A stretch of 64,000 nucleotides of DNA from Lachnospiraceae bacterium UBA7050 (GCA_002493905.1 DLAJ01000017.1:62001-126000), one strand, 5' to 3'; shown: positions 34,657 to 44,415, counted from the first letter of the stretch. Program-made: numbers and translations. Notes: generated by a model not told the origin, from the sequence alone.

Positions 34657-35517
34657 ATGATGGAGCGTCAGATAAGGGAGGCAATTCGAAATAAAAAGAG
34701 GATCGTGGTCAAAATTGGTTCATCTTCCCTGCAGCATCCGGAAACGGGGGATCTGGACTATATCAAGATGGAAGTGCTTGTCCGTGAACTGTGCAATCTG
34801 CGCAATCAGGGAAAGGACGTTGTGCTTGTGACATCCGGGGCAATTGCATGCGGCAAAAAAGCGGTACAGATCAAAGATGGCGATAATCCGATTGCGGTCA
34901 AACAGGCATGTGCGGCAATCGGTCAGGCGCGTCTGATGATGACGTATCAAAAAATATTTGCGGAATACAATCAGGTAGCGGCGCAGATTTTAATGACAAA
35001 AAATACAATTGTGGATAATCTGAACCGGTTTAATGCCGTCAACACGTTTACGGAACTCTTAAAGCTGGGAGTGATTCCGATCGTGAATGAAAACGATACC
35101 GTTGCAACTTATGAGATTGAGATTGGTGATAACGATACGCTCTCTGCCATTGTTGCGGCGCTCATTGGGGCTGATCTGCTTATTTTACTATCGGATATTG
35201 ACGGGCTGTATACGGATAATCCGCGGAAAAATCCGGATGCACGCTTTATTCCCGTCGTGCATCAGATTGATGAAAATATCCTGCGGATGGGAAAGCATGA
35301 AGCGGGAAGCAGCGTCGGTACGGGCGGTATGGATACAAAGCTGATTGCAGCAAAGATCGCCACGGCGTCCGGTGCGGATATGATCATCGCCAACAGTGCC
35401 GATGTGCGTATCATTCACCGTATCATGGACGGCAGGGAATACGGAACTCTGTTTACGGCGCATAAAGACGACGATTTTTATCTGACAGACTTTGTAGAAC
35501 AGATGCATAATGACTGA
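34657..35517 (+). CDS. proB: Glutamate 5-kinase
   Basis: First step of proline synthesis: ATP-dependent phosphorylation of glutamate. 286 residues: KIGSSSLQH near 19, TSGAIACGK near 64, LNRFNAVNTFTELL near 126, PIVNENDTVA near 144 and GTGGMDTKLIAAK near 222, all amino-acid-kinase signatures. The C-terminal PUA domain of the 367-residue enterobacterial ProB is absent, as in many Firmicutes. ATAGGAG lies 6 bases before the first of two tandem ATGs. proA lies 1.1 kb downstream. Confidence 0.95.
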   Translation: MMERQIREAIRNKKRIVVKIGSSSLQHPETGDLDYIKMEVLVRELCNLRNQGKDVVLVTSGAIACGKKAVQIKDGDNPIAVKQACAAIGQARLMMTYQKIFAEYNQVAAQILMTKNTIVDNLNRFNAVNTFTELLKLGVIPIVNENDTVATYEIEIGDNDTLSAIVAALIGADLLILLSDIDGLYTDNPRKNPDARFIPVVHQIDENILRMGKHEAGSSVGTGGMDTKLIAAKIATASGADMIIANSADVRIIHRIMDGREYGTLFTAHKDDDFYLTDFVEQMHND

Positions 35518-35528
35518 GGAGTGTGTTT

Positions 35529-35750
35529 ATGAAAGTAGAAGAACTGACGGCGCGGATCAATGAACTGTACCACAAATCAAAAGCGGAAGGGCTTACGGAG
35601 GAAGAAAAAGAGGAGCAGGCGCGTCTGCGGCAGGAGTATATTGAAAATGTGCGTGCAAATCTGCGCGGGCAGTTAAGCTCTATCCGGATACAGAACGAGG
35701 ACGGCAGCATCACTGATCTTGGAAAAGAACACGGAGATAGGACAGACTGA
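35529..35750 (+). CDS. DUF896 (YnzC-like) small protein
   Basis: 73 residues with the DUF896 pattern INELYHKSKAEGLTEEEKEEQ and LRQEYIENVRANLRGQL, a two-helix hairpin; Bacillus YnzC is the structural model, its function is unknown, with SOS linkage in some members. GAGGAG lies 7 bases before ATG 35529, so I do not use the GTG at 35523. Inserted between proB and the cyclo-ligase gene. Confidence 0.88.
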   Translation: MKVEELTARINELYHKSKAEGLTEEEKEEQARLRQEYIENVRANLRGQLSSIRIQNEDGSITDLGKEHGDRTD

Positions 35751-35876
35751 CCGGATAGGGAAATGAAACGCAGCGAAACGGACTCCCAAAAGCTGGAAAA
35801 GAAGATGAAACGCAGCAAAACGGACCGGAAAAGTGGACGGAACGCAAAAAACCGGAAAAGGACGGGAAAAGGAAAC

Positions 35877-36503
35877 ATGGCGGAGACAACCCAGATTCAG
35901 ACACCGGTAGACAGGAAGCGCATACTCAGAAAAAAGGCGCTCCTCTTAAGGGACGGGCTGGCGGCCTCTGAGCGGGGACAAAAGAGCAGGCAGATTGCAG
36001 AACAGTTGTTTCGGCATCCATGGTATCAGGAGGCTTCCTTTCTGCTCGTCTATGCCGCTTACCGGAGTGAAGTTTCAACGGAAGAAATCATTTGTCATTC
36101 TTTAAGAAAAGGGAAAAAAGTCTGCTGTCCGGTTGTGACCGGAAAGCATGAAATGACGTTTTGCATCATAGATGACAGGCTGGCAGAAGAAATACTGCAT
36201 CGGGGAATCAACGCCATGCAAAAGGGAAGCTTTGGTATTCCGGAGCCGGATGCGGAAGCATGTGTGCATTATGTGTATGAGCCGGAAAGCAGTCTGATGC
36301 TGATGCCGGGGTGCGCGTTTGATGACCTCGGAAACCGGATTGGATACGGCGGCGGCTTTTATGACAGCTATCTCGCACAAAGGCCGATGCGCACGATTGC
36401 GTTATTTTTTGAGTGTCAGCGCTGTGCTGAAAAAATTGAGAGAGAAATGCATGACGTGAAGCCGGAGCTGATTCTGACGGAGAACGGATTTTGGCCGCGC
36501 TGA
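35877..36503 (+). CDS. 5-formyltetrahydrofolate cyclo-ligase
   Basis: Converts 5-formyl-THF to 5,10-methenyl-THF with ATP, returning the stable folate store to the active pool. About 208 residues from ATG 35877, a normal family size: RKKALLLRDGL near 20, and the substrate/ATP region MLMPGCAFDDLGNRIGYGGGFYD near 139-161 (hallmark GYGGGFYD). The open frame extends to ATG 35763 and would add 38 very basic residues with an imperfect 14-residue repeat (MKRSETD.../MKRSKTD..., 42 bp apart); its ribosome site is weak, so I leave it out. AAAAGGA is close to 35877. Confidence 0.88.
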   Translation: MAETTQIQTPVDRKRILRKKALLLRDGLAASERGQKSRQIAEQLFRHPWYQEASFLLVYAAYRSEVSTEEIICHSLRKGKKVCCPVVTGKHEMTFCIIDDRLAEEILHRGINAMQKGSFGIPEPDAEACVHYVYEPESSLMLMPGCAFDDLGNRIGYGGGFYDSYLAQRPMRTIALFFECQRCAEKIEREMHDVKPELILTENGFWPR

Positions 36504-36645
36504 GAAATATGGAGCATGCCGTTTATACGGTAGAATGAGAGGAAAGTGTGAAAAATAAATTTTTCATAAGCAAACGAGTCTGCTTTGCGAATATTGTGCC
36601 TGCGGCCCAAAGTTCGCAGGTTACGGAAAAGGGATGGTTATTAAT

Positions 36646-37923
36646 ATGGAAGAGCTGAAAAAAGAACAGGCGGTAATGCTAAAAGAGATCGGTATGCGTG
36701 CCGTACAGGTGAAATATGAGCTTCAGGCGCTTACGACAGAACAGAAGAACAGCGCGCTTCTGCGTGCGGCAGACGGACTTAAGGCTGATGCGCAGGCAAT
36801 CTTACAGGCAAATGAGCAGGATATGCGAAACGGGAAAGAACGCGGTATGCATGAGGGAATGCTGGACCGCTTAAAGCTGACCGATGCACGGATTGAAGCG
36901 ATGGCGGAGGGACTTCGGCAGATCGTAACGTTAAGCGATCCCGTCGGGATGGTGATGGAGCGTTTTACGCATCCAAACGGGATGGAGATCAAACAGGTAC
37001 GCGTGCCGCTCGGTGTCATTGGAATCATCTATGAATCCCGCCCGAATGTGACAGCGGATGCGTTTGGCTTATGCTTTAAGACAGGAAATGCCGTCATCTT
37101 AAAGGGCGGTTCGGATGCAATCTGTTCCAATAAAGCCATTACGGAGAGCATCAGAAACAGCCTTGCAAATGCCGGCGTCAGTGCGGATGCCGTGCAGCTT
37201 ATTACGGATACGGACAGGGCTGTCACTGCACAGTTTATGAGGATGAATCAGTATGTGGATGTACTTATTCCACGCGGCGGGGCAGGCTTAATCCGCGCAG
37301 TTGTTGAGAGCGCGAGCATCCCGGTAATCGAGACAGGGACAGGAAACTGCCATATTTATGTGGACAAGGATGCTGATCTTGAAAAAGCGCTTCCGATTAT
37401 CATCAATGCAAAAACACAGCGCATTGGTGTCTGCAATGCCTGTGAATCACTGGTTGTCCACGAAAAGATCAAGGATGCTTTTCTGCCAAAGCTTGCAGAG
37501 GAGCTTCGGAAGCATCATGTGGAAATGCGCGCGGATGCGCGGGCTGCTGAGGTGATCGGGGACTGCAAAGCGGCGACGGAAGAAGACTTTGCAAAAGAGT
37601 ATCTGGATTATATTATTTCAATTAAAACTGTCGGAAGCGCGGAGGAAGCGATTGCGCATATCAACCGCTATCATACAGGGCATTCCGACGCGATCATCAC
37701 TGAGAATAAAGAGACAGCGCAGCGCTTTCTGGATGCGGTGGACTCTGCATGTGTATATGTCAATGCATCCACAAGGTTTACGGACGGCTTTGAATTCGGG
37801 TTCGGCGCAGAGATCGGGATTTCCACACAAAAGCTCCATGCACGCGGACCGATGGGCTTAAGAGAACTGACTTCCTACAAATATCAGATTGTGGGGGACG
37901 GACAAATCAGGAAGCTTTCCTAA
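36646..37923 (+). CDS. proA: Gamma-glutamyl phosphate reductase
   Basis: NADPH-dependent reduction of glutamyl-5-phosphate to the semialdehyde, second step of proline synthesis. 425 residues from ATG 36646: ESRPNVTADAFGLCFKTGNA near 128-147, PRGGAGLI near 207, catalytic Cys in VCNACES near 262-268 and the C-terminal GLRELTSYKY. ATG 36634 in frame is directly on AAAAGGG and thus less likely. The gap before it has no clear promoter. Confidence 0.96.
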   Translation: MEELKKEQAVMLKEIGMRAVQVKYELQALTTEQKNSALLRAADGLKADAQAILQANEQDMRNGKERGMHEGMLDRLKLTDARIEAMAEGLRQIVTLSDPVGMVMERFTHPNGMEIKQVRVPLGVIGIIYESRPNVTADAFGLCFKTGNAVILKGGSDAICSNKAITESIRNSLANAGVSADAVQLITDTDRAVTAQFMRMNQYVDVLIPRGGAGLIRAVVESASIPVIETGTGNCHIYVDKDADLEKALPIIINAKTQRIGVCNACESLVVHEKIKDAFLPKLAEELRKHHVEMRADARAAEVIGDCKAATEEDFAKEYLDYIISIKTVGSAEEAIAHINRYHTGHSDAIITENKETAQRFLDAVDSACVYVNASTRFTDGFEFGFGAEIGISTQKLHARGPMGLRELTSYKYQIVGDGQIRKLS

Positions 37924-37943
37924 ACTATGGCAGAATTTTGTCG

Positions 37944-38111
37944 ATGCTGCCGGGAAAATGCTGTGATTATGTCCGCGCAGAGGGCAAGAGAATTGGAAAA
38001 CCGCCTGCATGCGCCGTCCTGGAACCGGATGAAATAGAAGCACTTTTGAATGGGAGAAAGGACAGGGCAAAAAACGGGACAATTTCTCACGATGCGATAA
38101 ATTGGGACTAA
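37944..38111 (+). CDS. Possible small protein
   Basis: A 55-residue frame (MLPGKCCDYVRAEGKRIGKP...LEPDEIEALLNGRKDRAK) in the 220-bp gap after proA. The composition is protein-like and acidic/basic balanced, but no ribosome binding site precedes the ATG and the family is unknown. It may be a remnant or chance. Confidence 0.2.
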   Translation: MLPGKCCDYVRAEGKRIGKPPACAVLEPDEIEALLNGRKDRAKNGTISHDAINWD

Positions 38112-38144
38112 GAGAGTAATAAGTAATAAGCAAAAGGATGAAAG

Positions 38145-39632
38145 ATGGATTTTTACATTGATATTAAAAATATTGCGACAGAAGAATTAAAGCATGTAGA
38201 CTTGGACAGGGTCAATGTTCATTGTAGTCCTCCTGACTTTGAACCACAGCGCCAATATTACTTTATGGCGAAGTGCAGGCAGATTGTGAAGTCGGAAAGC
38301 AAACGTCTTGGCCGTCCGTTATATGCGTGTTCGGTAACTTTTGGCTGTCAGATGAACGCGCGCGATTCGGAGAAGCTGCTTGGAATTTTGGAGACAGCAG
38401 GTTATACGGTGGTGGATTCCGAGGATGCGGATTTTGTCATTTACAATACCTGCACTGTGCGGGATAACGCAAATCAGCGTGTATATGGCAGGCTTGGGCA
38501 TCTTGGCGCCATGAAGAAAAAGGACCCGCATAAGCGGATCGCACTCTGCGGATGTATGATGCAGGAACAATGCGTCATCGAAAAACTGCAGAAAAGTTAT
38601 TCTTTTGTGGATCTGATTTTTGGTACGCATAATCTTTATAAGTTTGCCGAACTGCTCTGCGCTATGTTTGAATCGGACGGCATGCTGATCGATATTTGGA
38701 AAGACACGGACGCGATTGTCGAGCAGCTTCCGGTCAAGCGCAAATATTCGTATAAATCAGGCGTCAATATCATGTTCGGCTGCAATAATTTCTGTAGTTA
38801 TTGTATTGTGCCATATGCCAGAGGCAGGGAGCGCAGCCGCGGAGCGCGAGAGATTCTTCGTGAAGTGGAATCGCTTGCCGAAGACGGTGTAAAGGAAGTC
38901 ATGCTGCTGGGGCAGAATGTGAATTCTTACGGAAACGGACTTGCGGACGGGATTTCTTTTGCGGAACTGCTGCGGGAAGTGGAAAAGGTGGACGGCATTG
39001 AGCGTATCCGTTTTATGACGTCTCATCCGAAGGATTTATCGGACGAGCTGATCGGGGTCATGAAGGAATCGGACAAAATCTGCCGCCATTTACATCTGCC
39101 CCTGCAGTCCGGTTCAAGCAGAATCCTGAAGCTGATGAACCGCCGTTATGATAAAGAGCATTATCTGGCGCTGGCGCTCAAAATACGGCGCGAGATACCG
39201 GATATTGCGATTTCGACAGATATCATTATCGGTTTCCCGGGAGAGACGGCCGAAGACGTGGATGACACGATCGATGTAATCCGCAGGGTGGCGTTCGATA
39301 ATGCATTTACTTTTCAGTACAGCAGGCGTACGGGTACGCCTGCTGCGGCGATGGAGCAGGTCCCGCCGGAGGAGGTCGCAAGACAGTTTGACCGCGTTCT
39401 TTCCGCAGTACAGGAGACTGCGCGTGAACGGGCGAAACTCCTTGAGGGACAGACACTTCCGGCACTGATCGAAGAGGTAAATGAAAAAGATGCTTCTCTT
39501 GTGGTCGGCAGGCTTTCCAACAATATGATCGTCCATCTGAAAGGAACACCGGATATGGTCGGTACGATCAGACCGGTTACACTGACAGAGTGCCGTGGTT
39601 TTTACTATATGGGGGACATGGAACATGGCTGA
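38145..39632 (+). CDS. miaB: tRNA-2-methylthio-N6-dimethylallyladenosine synthase
   Basis: Radical-SAM methylthiotransferase that modifies i6A37 to ms2i6A37 in tRNA. 495 residues: N-terminal UPF0004 domain with Cys in FGCQMNARDSE, TCTVR and CGCM (auxiliary [4Fe-4S]), radical SAM CxxxCxxC as CNNFCSYC near 209-216, and a C-terminal TRAM domain. The N terminus (about 60 residues before FGCQMN) is longer than in E. coli, as usual in clostridia. AAGGATGAAAG precedes the ATG. Overlaps mutS by 8 bp; miaA, which makes its substrate, lies 4.8 kb downstream. Confidence 0.96.
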   Translation: MDFYIDIKNIATEELKHVDLDRVNVHCSPPDFEPQRQYYFMAKCRQIVKSESKRLGRPLYACSVTFGCQMNARDSEKLLGILETAGYTVVDSEDADFVIYNTCTVRDNANQRVYGRLGHLGAMKKKDPHKRIALCGCMMQEQCVIEKLQKSYSFVDLIFGTHNLYKFAELLCAMFESDGMLIDIWKDTDAIVEQLPVKRKYSYKSGVNIMFGCNNFCSYCIVPYARGRERSRGAREILREVESLAEDGVKEVMLLGQNVNSYGNGLADGISFAELLREVEKVDGIERIRFMTSHPKDLSDELIGVMKESDKICRHLHLPLQSGSSRILKLMNRRYDKEHYLALALKIRREIPDIAISTDIIIGFPGETAEDVDDTIDVIRRVAFDNAFTFQYSRRTGTPAAAMEQVPPEEVARQFDRVLSAVQETARERAKLLEGQTLPALIEEVNEKDASLVVGRLSNNMIVHLKGTPDMVGTIRPVTLTECRGFYYMGDMEHG

Positions 39633-42276
39633 GATCACACCGATGATGCAGCATTATCTGGATACAAAAAAACAATACGAAGACTGTATTCTGTTTTACA
39701 GGCTTGGTGATTTTTATGAGATGTTTTTTGAGGATGCCAAGACAGTATCACAGGAACTGGAGCTGACGCTGACCGGAAAAGCGTGCGGCTTGGAAGAGCG
39801 CGCACCGATGTGCGGCGTGCCGTTTCATGCGGCGGAAAGCTACATCAATCGTCTGGTATCAAAAGGCTATAAAGTCGCGATCTGTGAGCAGGTAGAGGAC
39901 CCGAAGCTTGCAAAGGGCATGGTAAAGCGTGAGGTTGTGCGGATTGTCACGCCCGGAACGAACGTGGATAATCAGTTTATAGACGAGGGAAAGAATAATT
40001 ATTTAATGGCAGTCGTCTACCTTGAAAACCGGATCGGTATTTCCATCGTAGATGTCTCGACAGGGGATTATTTTCTGACGGAAGTGGAAGACACAAAACG
40101 GCTGCTCGATGAGATCAACAAATATCTGCCGTCCGAGATTATCTGCAATGATGCGTTTACGCTCTGCGGCGTTGATCTGGAAGATCTGCGCAGCAGACTG
40201 CATATCTGTGTCAACCGGCTGGAACCATGGTATTTTGATGAAGATGCCTGTAAAAAAGCACTGATGAAGCAGTTCCGGGTGCAGGTGCTGACAGGGCTTG
40301 GCATTGACGATTTCCCGAACGGATTGATTGCGGCGGGCGCAGTCATGCTGTACTTAAATGAGACACAGAAAATATCGTTGTCTCATATCACGCACCTTTA
40401 CCCGTATCTGACAAGTAAATATATGCTTTTAGACAGCGCAACGAGGCGCAATCTGGAGCTGACGGAAACACTGCGTGAAAAAACAAAGCGCGGCAGTCTT
40501 TTATGGGTGCTGGACAAAACCAAAACAGCGATGGGAGCGCGGACTCTGCGCAGCTATCTCGAACAGCCGCTTGTGGAGAAAAGCGCGGTCGAGGAACGTC
40601 TGGAAGCGGTTTCCGAACTGTGCGCAGACCCAACTGCAAGGGATGAGATCAGAGAATATTTAAGTTCAATCTATGATCTGGAACGTCTGCTCGGCAAGGT
40701 CAGTTATATGAGTGCGAATCCGCGTGATCTGATTGCGTTTCGCAATTCTCTTGCCATGCTGCCGGGTATCAAGCTTGTGCTTGGCGGTTTTTCTTCCAAG
40801 CTGCTCCTTGGCATTGAAAAGAATATGGATGCGCTTGAAGATGTGTGCGCGCTGATCGGAGAAGCGATTGATGATGAAGAGCCGCCGCTCACGATCAGGG
40901 AGGGCGGCATTATCAGAGACGGCTATGACCATGATATAGACATGCTTCGCAGGGCAAAAACAGAGGGAAAGGACTGGCTTGCCAGGTTAGAGAGTGAAGA
41001 CAGGGATCGCACGGGGATCAAAAACCTGCGCATTAAGTATAATAAAGTGTTCGGATACTATTTCGAGGTCACCAACTCGTTTAAGAACATGGTGCCTGAC
41101 GATTATATCCGCAAACAGACACTGACGAATGCCGAGCGCTACACGACACCACGCTTAAAAGAATTGGAAGATACCATATTAAACGCGGAGGACAAGCTTA
41201 CCGCGCTTGAATATGATGCGTTCTGCAGTGTGCGCGACCGGATCGCTGCAGAGCTGGACCGCATTCAGCGAACGGCAAAAGCAGTCGCTGCACTGGATGT
41301 GTTCGCATCACTTTCACTGACGGCGGAACGCAATCATTATGTGCGTCCAAAGATCAATGAAAAAGGTATTATTGATATTAAGGACGGCAGACATCCGGTT
41401 GTGGAGCAGATGATCGAGCATGACATGTTTGTTTCGAATGACACGCATCTGGATAATGGAAAGCATTGTATCGCCGTGATCACGGGACCGAATATGGCCG
41501 GAAAATCAACTTATATGCGCCAGACTGCGTTAATTGTGCTCATGGCGCAGATTGGTTCGTTTGTCCCGGCGAAGACTGCCGATATCGGGCTGGTGGACAG
41601 GATATTTACCCGTGTCGGTGCATCCGATGATCTTGCTTCGGGTCAGAGTACGTTCATGGTGGAAATGAATGAGGTTGCCAATATTCTGCGCAATGCAACG
41701 TCGAAATCCCTGCTTGTCTTAGATGAGATCGGACGGGGCACCTCCACGTTCGACGGACTGTCAATCGCGTGGGCAGTTATTGAACATATCAGCAACCGTA
41801 ATATTTTAGGCGCAAAGACACTATTTGCAACACATTACCATGAGCTGACGGAACTTGAGGGGAAAATGGATAATGTGAATAATTACTGCATTGCCGTTAA
41901 GGAAAAGGGCGACGACATTGTATTTCTGCGAAAGATCATGAAGGGCGGCGCTGACCGCAGCTACGGCATTCAGGTAGCAAAGCTGGCAGGGGTTCCTGAG
42001 ATGGTAATCGGGCGCGCAAAGGAGATCGCAGAACAGCTTTCAGACAATGACATTACCGACAGGATTCAGAATATTTCCTCGCCGTCAGGGACATCAGGAA
42101 AACATAAGCCTGTTTTGTGTGACGAGGTGGACAGAGGGCAGATGTCTCTGTTTGATGCGGTAAAAGACGAGGATGTTGTGAAGGAGCTAAAGGAAATTGA
42201 TATCAGCAATTTAACGCCGCTTGACGCGCTGAATACACTGTACCGGCTGCAAAATAAGCTGAATAACCGATGGTAA
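39625..42276 (+). CDS. mutS: DNA mismatch repair protein MutS
   Basis: Mismatch-recognition ATPase. 883 residues. Mismatch-binding RLGDFYEMFFEDA near 25-37 (Phe-x-Glu motif), clamp and lever domains in the middle, Walker A GPNMAGKST near 620-629, Walker B LLVLDEIGRGTSTFDG near 693-708, and helix-turn-helix plus a C-terminal tail. ATG 39625 overlaps the miaB stop; the frame is open to 39595 without a site. MutL follows after 138 bp of hairpins. Confidence 0.97.
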   Translation: MAEITPMMQHYLDTKKQYEDCILFYRLGDFYEMFFEDAKTVSQELELTLTGKACGLEERAPMCGVPFHAAESYINRLVSKGYKVAICEQVEDPKLAKGMVKREVVRIVTPGTNVDNQFIDEGKNNYLMAVVYLENRIGISIVDVSTGDYFLTEVEDTKRLLDEINKYLPSEIICNDAFTLCGVDLEDLRSRLHICVNRLEPWYFDEDACKKALMKQFRVQVLTGLGIDDFPNGLIAAGAVMLYLNETQKISLSHITHLYPYLTSKYMLLDSATRRNLELTETLREKTKRGSLLWVLDKTKTAMGARTLRSYLEQPLVEKSAVEERLEAVSELCADPTARDEIREYLSSIYDLERLLGKVSYMSANPRDLIAFRNSLAMLPGIKLVLGGFSSKLLLGIEKNMDALEDVCALIGEAIDDEEPPLTIREGGIIRDGYDHDIDMLRRAKTEGKDWLARLESEDRDRTGIKNLRIKYNKVFGYYFEVTNSFKNMVPDDYIRKQTLTNAERYTTPRLKELEDTILNAEDKLTALEYDAFCSVRDRIAAELDRIQRTAKAVAALDVFASLSLTAERNHYVRPKINEKGIIDIKDGRHPVVEQMIEHDMFVSNDTHLDNGKHCIAVITGPNMAGKSTYMRQTALIVLMAQIGSFVPAKTADIGLVDRIFTRVGASDDLASGQSTFMVEMNEVANILRNATSKSLLVLDEIGRGTSTFDGLSIAWAVIEHISNRNILGAKTLFATHYHELTELEGKMDNVNNYCIAVKEKGDDIVFLRKIMKGGADRSYGIQVAKLAGVPEMVIGRAKEIAEQLSDNDITDRIQNISSPSGTSGKHKPVLCDEVDRGQMSLFDAVKDEDVVKELKEIDISNLTPLDALNTLYRLQNKLNNRW

Positions 42277-42303
42277 AAGACTTTTGCTTGCGCAAAAGTC
42301 TTT
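42276..42303 (+). promoter_or_regulatory. Hairpin 1 of mutS-mutL gap
   Basis: Perfect 12-bp stem AAAGACTTTTGC / GCAAAAGTCTTT with a 4-nt loop, starting at the mutS stop. Followed by only TTC, so a weak terminator at most. A partial copy (TTTGCTTGCGCAAAAGTCTTTT) recurs at 42354-42375. Confidence 0.6.
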
Positions 42304-42332
42304 CGGAGAATCCGCCTTCGGCAGATTCTCCG
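42304..42332 (+). promoter_or_regulatory. Hairpin 2 of mutS-mutL gap
   Basis: Perfect 9-bp stem CGGAGAATC / GATTCTCCG closed over GCC-TTC-GGC. Directly abuts hairpin 1. Confidence 0.6.
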
Positions 42333-42414
42333 ACGACTGAGTTTTAGAACATGTTTGCTTGCGCAAAAGTCTTTTGGAGCGATTAAAATTTTGTGGGATA
42401 AAAGGAGGCGCGGC

Positions 42415-44319
42415 ATGGCGCAGATTGCAGTACTCGATTCGGAGACCATTGATAAGATTGCGGCAGGCGAAGTGGTAGAACGTCCTGTGAGCGTGGTAAA
42501 AGAGCTTGTGGAGAACGCAATGGATGCCGGTGCCGATGCCATAACCGTTGAGATCACAGAGGGCGGTACAAGTTTTATACGTGTAACGGACAACGGGAGC
42601 GGCATTCCGAAAGAACAGATACGTACGGCGTTTTTGAGGCATGCGACGAGTAAAATCCACTCTGTGGAAGACTTGCTTTCCATCCGTTCGCTTGGATTTC
42701 GCGGCGAGGCGCTCTCAAGTATCGCCGCGGTATCAAGAGTAGAGATCATCAGCAAGACGGCGGAGAGCTTTGCCGGCGTTCGTTATCTGATCGAGGGCGG
42801 TGCTGAGAAGGAACTTTCCGAGGTAGGAGCGCCGGACGGAACAACGATCATGGTGAGAAATCTGTTTTACAATATACCGGTTCGCAGGAAATTCCTGAAG
42901 TCATTTGCAACGGAGGGAAGCTATATAGCCGATCTGATGGAGCATCTTGCAATGTCAAGACCGGAAGTCTCATTCAAATTTGTAATAAACCGGGATACGC
43001 GTTTTCACACAAGCGGTAATGGCAGTCTGCGTGAAGTCATTTATCGCATTTACGGGCGCGATGTGTCGGAGCGCCTGATTCCGCTTGATTATGAACGCGA
43101 CGGTATTCATATCAGCGGATATATCGGTAAGCCTGAAATGAACCGTGCGAACCGGAATATGGAAAATTATTTTGTCAACCGGCGTTATATTAAAAGTGAT
43201 GTCATAGCGAGGGCGGTCGAGGAGGCATATCAGTCCTATCTGATGAAACACAAATATCCGGTATGCATGCTGGCTATTGATGTTCCCGCCGATGAAATTG
43301 ACGTAAATGTCCATCCGTCTAAAATGGAAATCCGTTTTATCAGACAGCAGGAATTTTTTGACATCCTGTATCAGGCGGCGGTTGAGGCGCTGAAGGGAAA
43401 GGAAATGATTCCGCAGGTTCTTCTCGATGAAAAGGAGCATCTACAAGATGTTGTGGCAGAGCGGAAAGCCCTGAGTGCGGGGGCTCCCGAGCCGTTTGAG
43501 ACAAGCAGGCGTCCGGTTTCTGTTGTGCGGGAAGAAACGGTTTATGGGGAAAAAGCACCAGATTTGCAAGATTTCTTTCAAACGAACCGTCAGACGAGGG
43601 TGATTGAGGAACAAATTGCGGCGGATAACGCGGAAAAAGACGATAATCATGCAAATTCTGTGCAATGGGACAATGACTTGATTATCGAAAATGCGCAGCA
43701 AACAGAACTATTTAGCGATAAAATGCTGAGTGAAGCAGCAAGACCCCGGCACAAGATTTTGGGGCAGATATTTGATACTTACTGGCTTGTGCAGTATGAG
43801 GATAAGCTTTTTATCATTGATCAGCATGCCGCGCATGAAAAGGTAAAATTTGAACGCCTGATGAAGCATTTGAAAGAAAAGGACACTCCGAGACAGATGC
43901 TTACGCCGCCGATGATCCTGCATCTGAATGCCAGAGGTTTTCAGGTGTTGACGGAATATCGCGAGCGTTTTTCTGAGCTTGGATTTGAAATTGAAGATTT
44001 TGGCGGAAACGAGGCAGCTGTCCGTACGGTTCCGATGGATTTATACGGCTGTAACGAGCGCGAGCTCCTGATGAATATGCTGGATGAACTTGCGGATGGA
44101 CCGGTCCGCGGCACGCCTGATGTGATTTATGAGAAGCTGGCTTCCATGGCGTGTAAGTCTGCCGTAAAGGGAAATATGTCCCTGACGGCGGCTGAGGCGG
44201 AGGAACTAATTAATGAGCTTCTTCGTTTGGAAAATCCGTATCATTGTCCGCATGGCAGACCGACCATTGTTTCCATGTCCAAGTATGAACTGGAAAAGAA
44301 ATTTAAGCGGATTGTATAA
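42415..44319 (+). CDS. mutL: DNA mismatch repair protein MutL
   Basis: GHKL ATPase that couples MutS to strand removal. 634 residues: ELVENAMDAGA near 34-44, DNGSGIP near 62, RHATSKI near 79 and GFRGEAL near 100 (ATPase motifs), variable linker 350-430, C-terminal endonuclease site DQHAAHEKVKFE near 480-491, plus ACKSAVK and CPHGRPT, so it is a nicking-type MutL as expected in bacteria without MutH. AAAAGGAGG lies 7 bases before ATG 42415; the longer frame from 42355 starts in hairpin sequence and is rejected. Confidence 0.97.
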   Translation: MAQIAVLDSETIDKIAAGEVVERPVSVVKELVENAMDAGADAITVEITEGGTSFIRVTDNGSGIPKEQIRTAFLRHATSKIHSVEDLLSIRSLGFRGEALSSIAAVSRVEIISKTAESFAGVRYLIEGGAEKELSEVGAPDGTTIMVRNLFYNIPVRRKFLKSFATEGSYIADLMEHLAMSRPEVSFKFVINRDTRFHTSGNGSLREVIYRIYGRDVSERLIPLDYERDGIHISGYIGKPEMNRANRNMENYFVNRRYIKSDVIARAVEEAYQSYLMKHKYPVCMLAIDVPADEIDVNVHPSKMEIRFIRQQEFFDILYQAAVEALKGKEMIPQVLLDEKEHLQDVVAERKALSAGAPEPFETSRRPVSVVREETVYGEKAPDLQDFFQTNRQTRVIEEQIAADNAEKDDNHANSVQWDNDLIIENAQQTELFSDKMLSEAARPRHKILGQIFDTYWLVQYEDKLFIIDQHAAHEKVKFERLMKHLKEKDTPRQMLTPPMILHLNARGFQVLTEYRERFSELGFEIEDFGGNEAAVRTVPMDLYGCNERELLMNMLDELADGPVRGTPDVIYEKLASMACKSAVKGNMSLTAAEAEELINELLRLENPYHCPHGRPTIVSMSKYELEKKFKRIV

Positions 44320-44342
44320 AAAAGACCGCAAAGCGGTCTTTT
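44320..44342 (+). terminator. Hairpin with U run after mutL
   Basis: Perfect 10-bp stem AAAAGACCGC / GCGGTCTTTT with an AAA loop. Terminator-like, although the downstream gene miaA is in the same direction and only 118 bp away. Confidence 0.55.
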
Positions 44343-44367
44343 GAAGAATCCGCAAAGCGGATTCTTC
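44343..44367 (+). promoter_or_regulatory. Second hairpin after mutL
   Basis: Perfect 11-bp stem GAAGAATCCGC / GCGGATTCTTC with an AAA loop, touching the first hairpin. No U run. Confidence 0.6.
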
Positions 44368-44396
44368 ACGGGTTGAGGAAGTTCCTATGGGTTATA

Positions 44397-44415
44397 AAGA
44401 CCGCGGAGCGGTCTT
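44397..44415 (+). promoter_or_regulatory. Third hairpin before miaA
   Basis: Perfect 8-bp stem AAGACCGC / GCGGTCTT with GGA loop, nearly the same sequence as the hairpin at 44320; 8 bases before the miaA ribosome site GGGAGGG. Confidence 0.6.
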
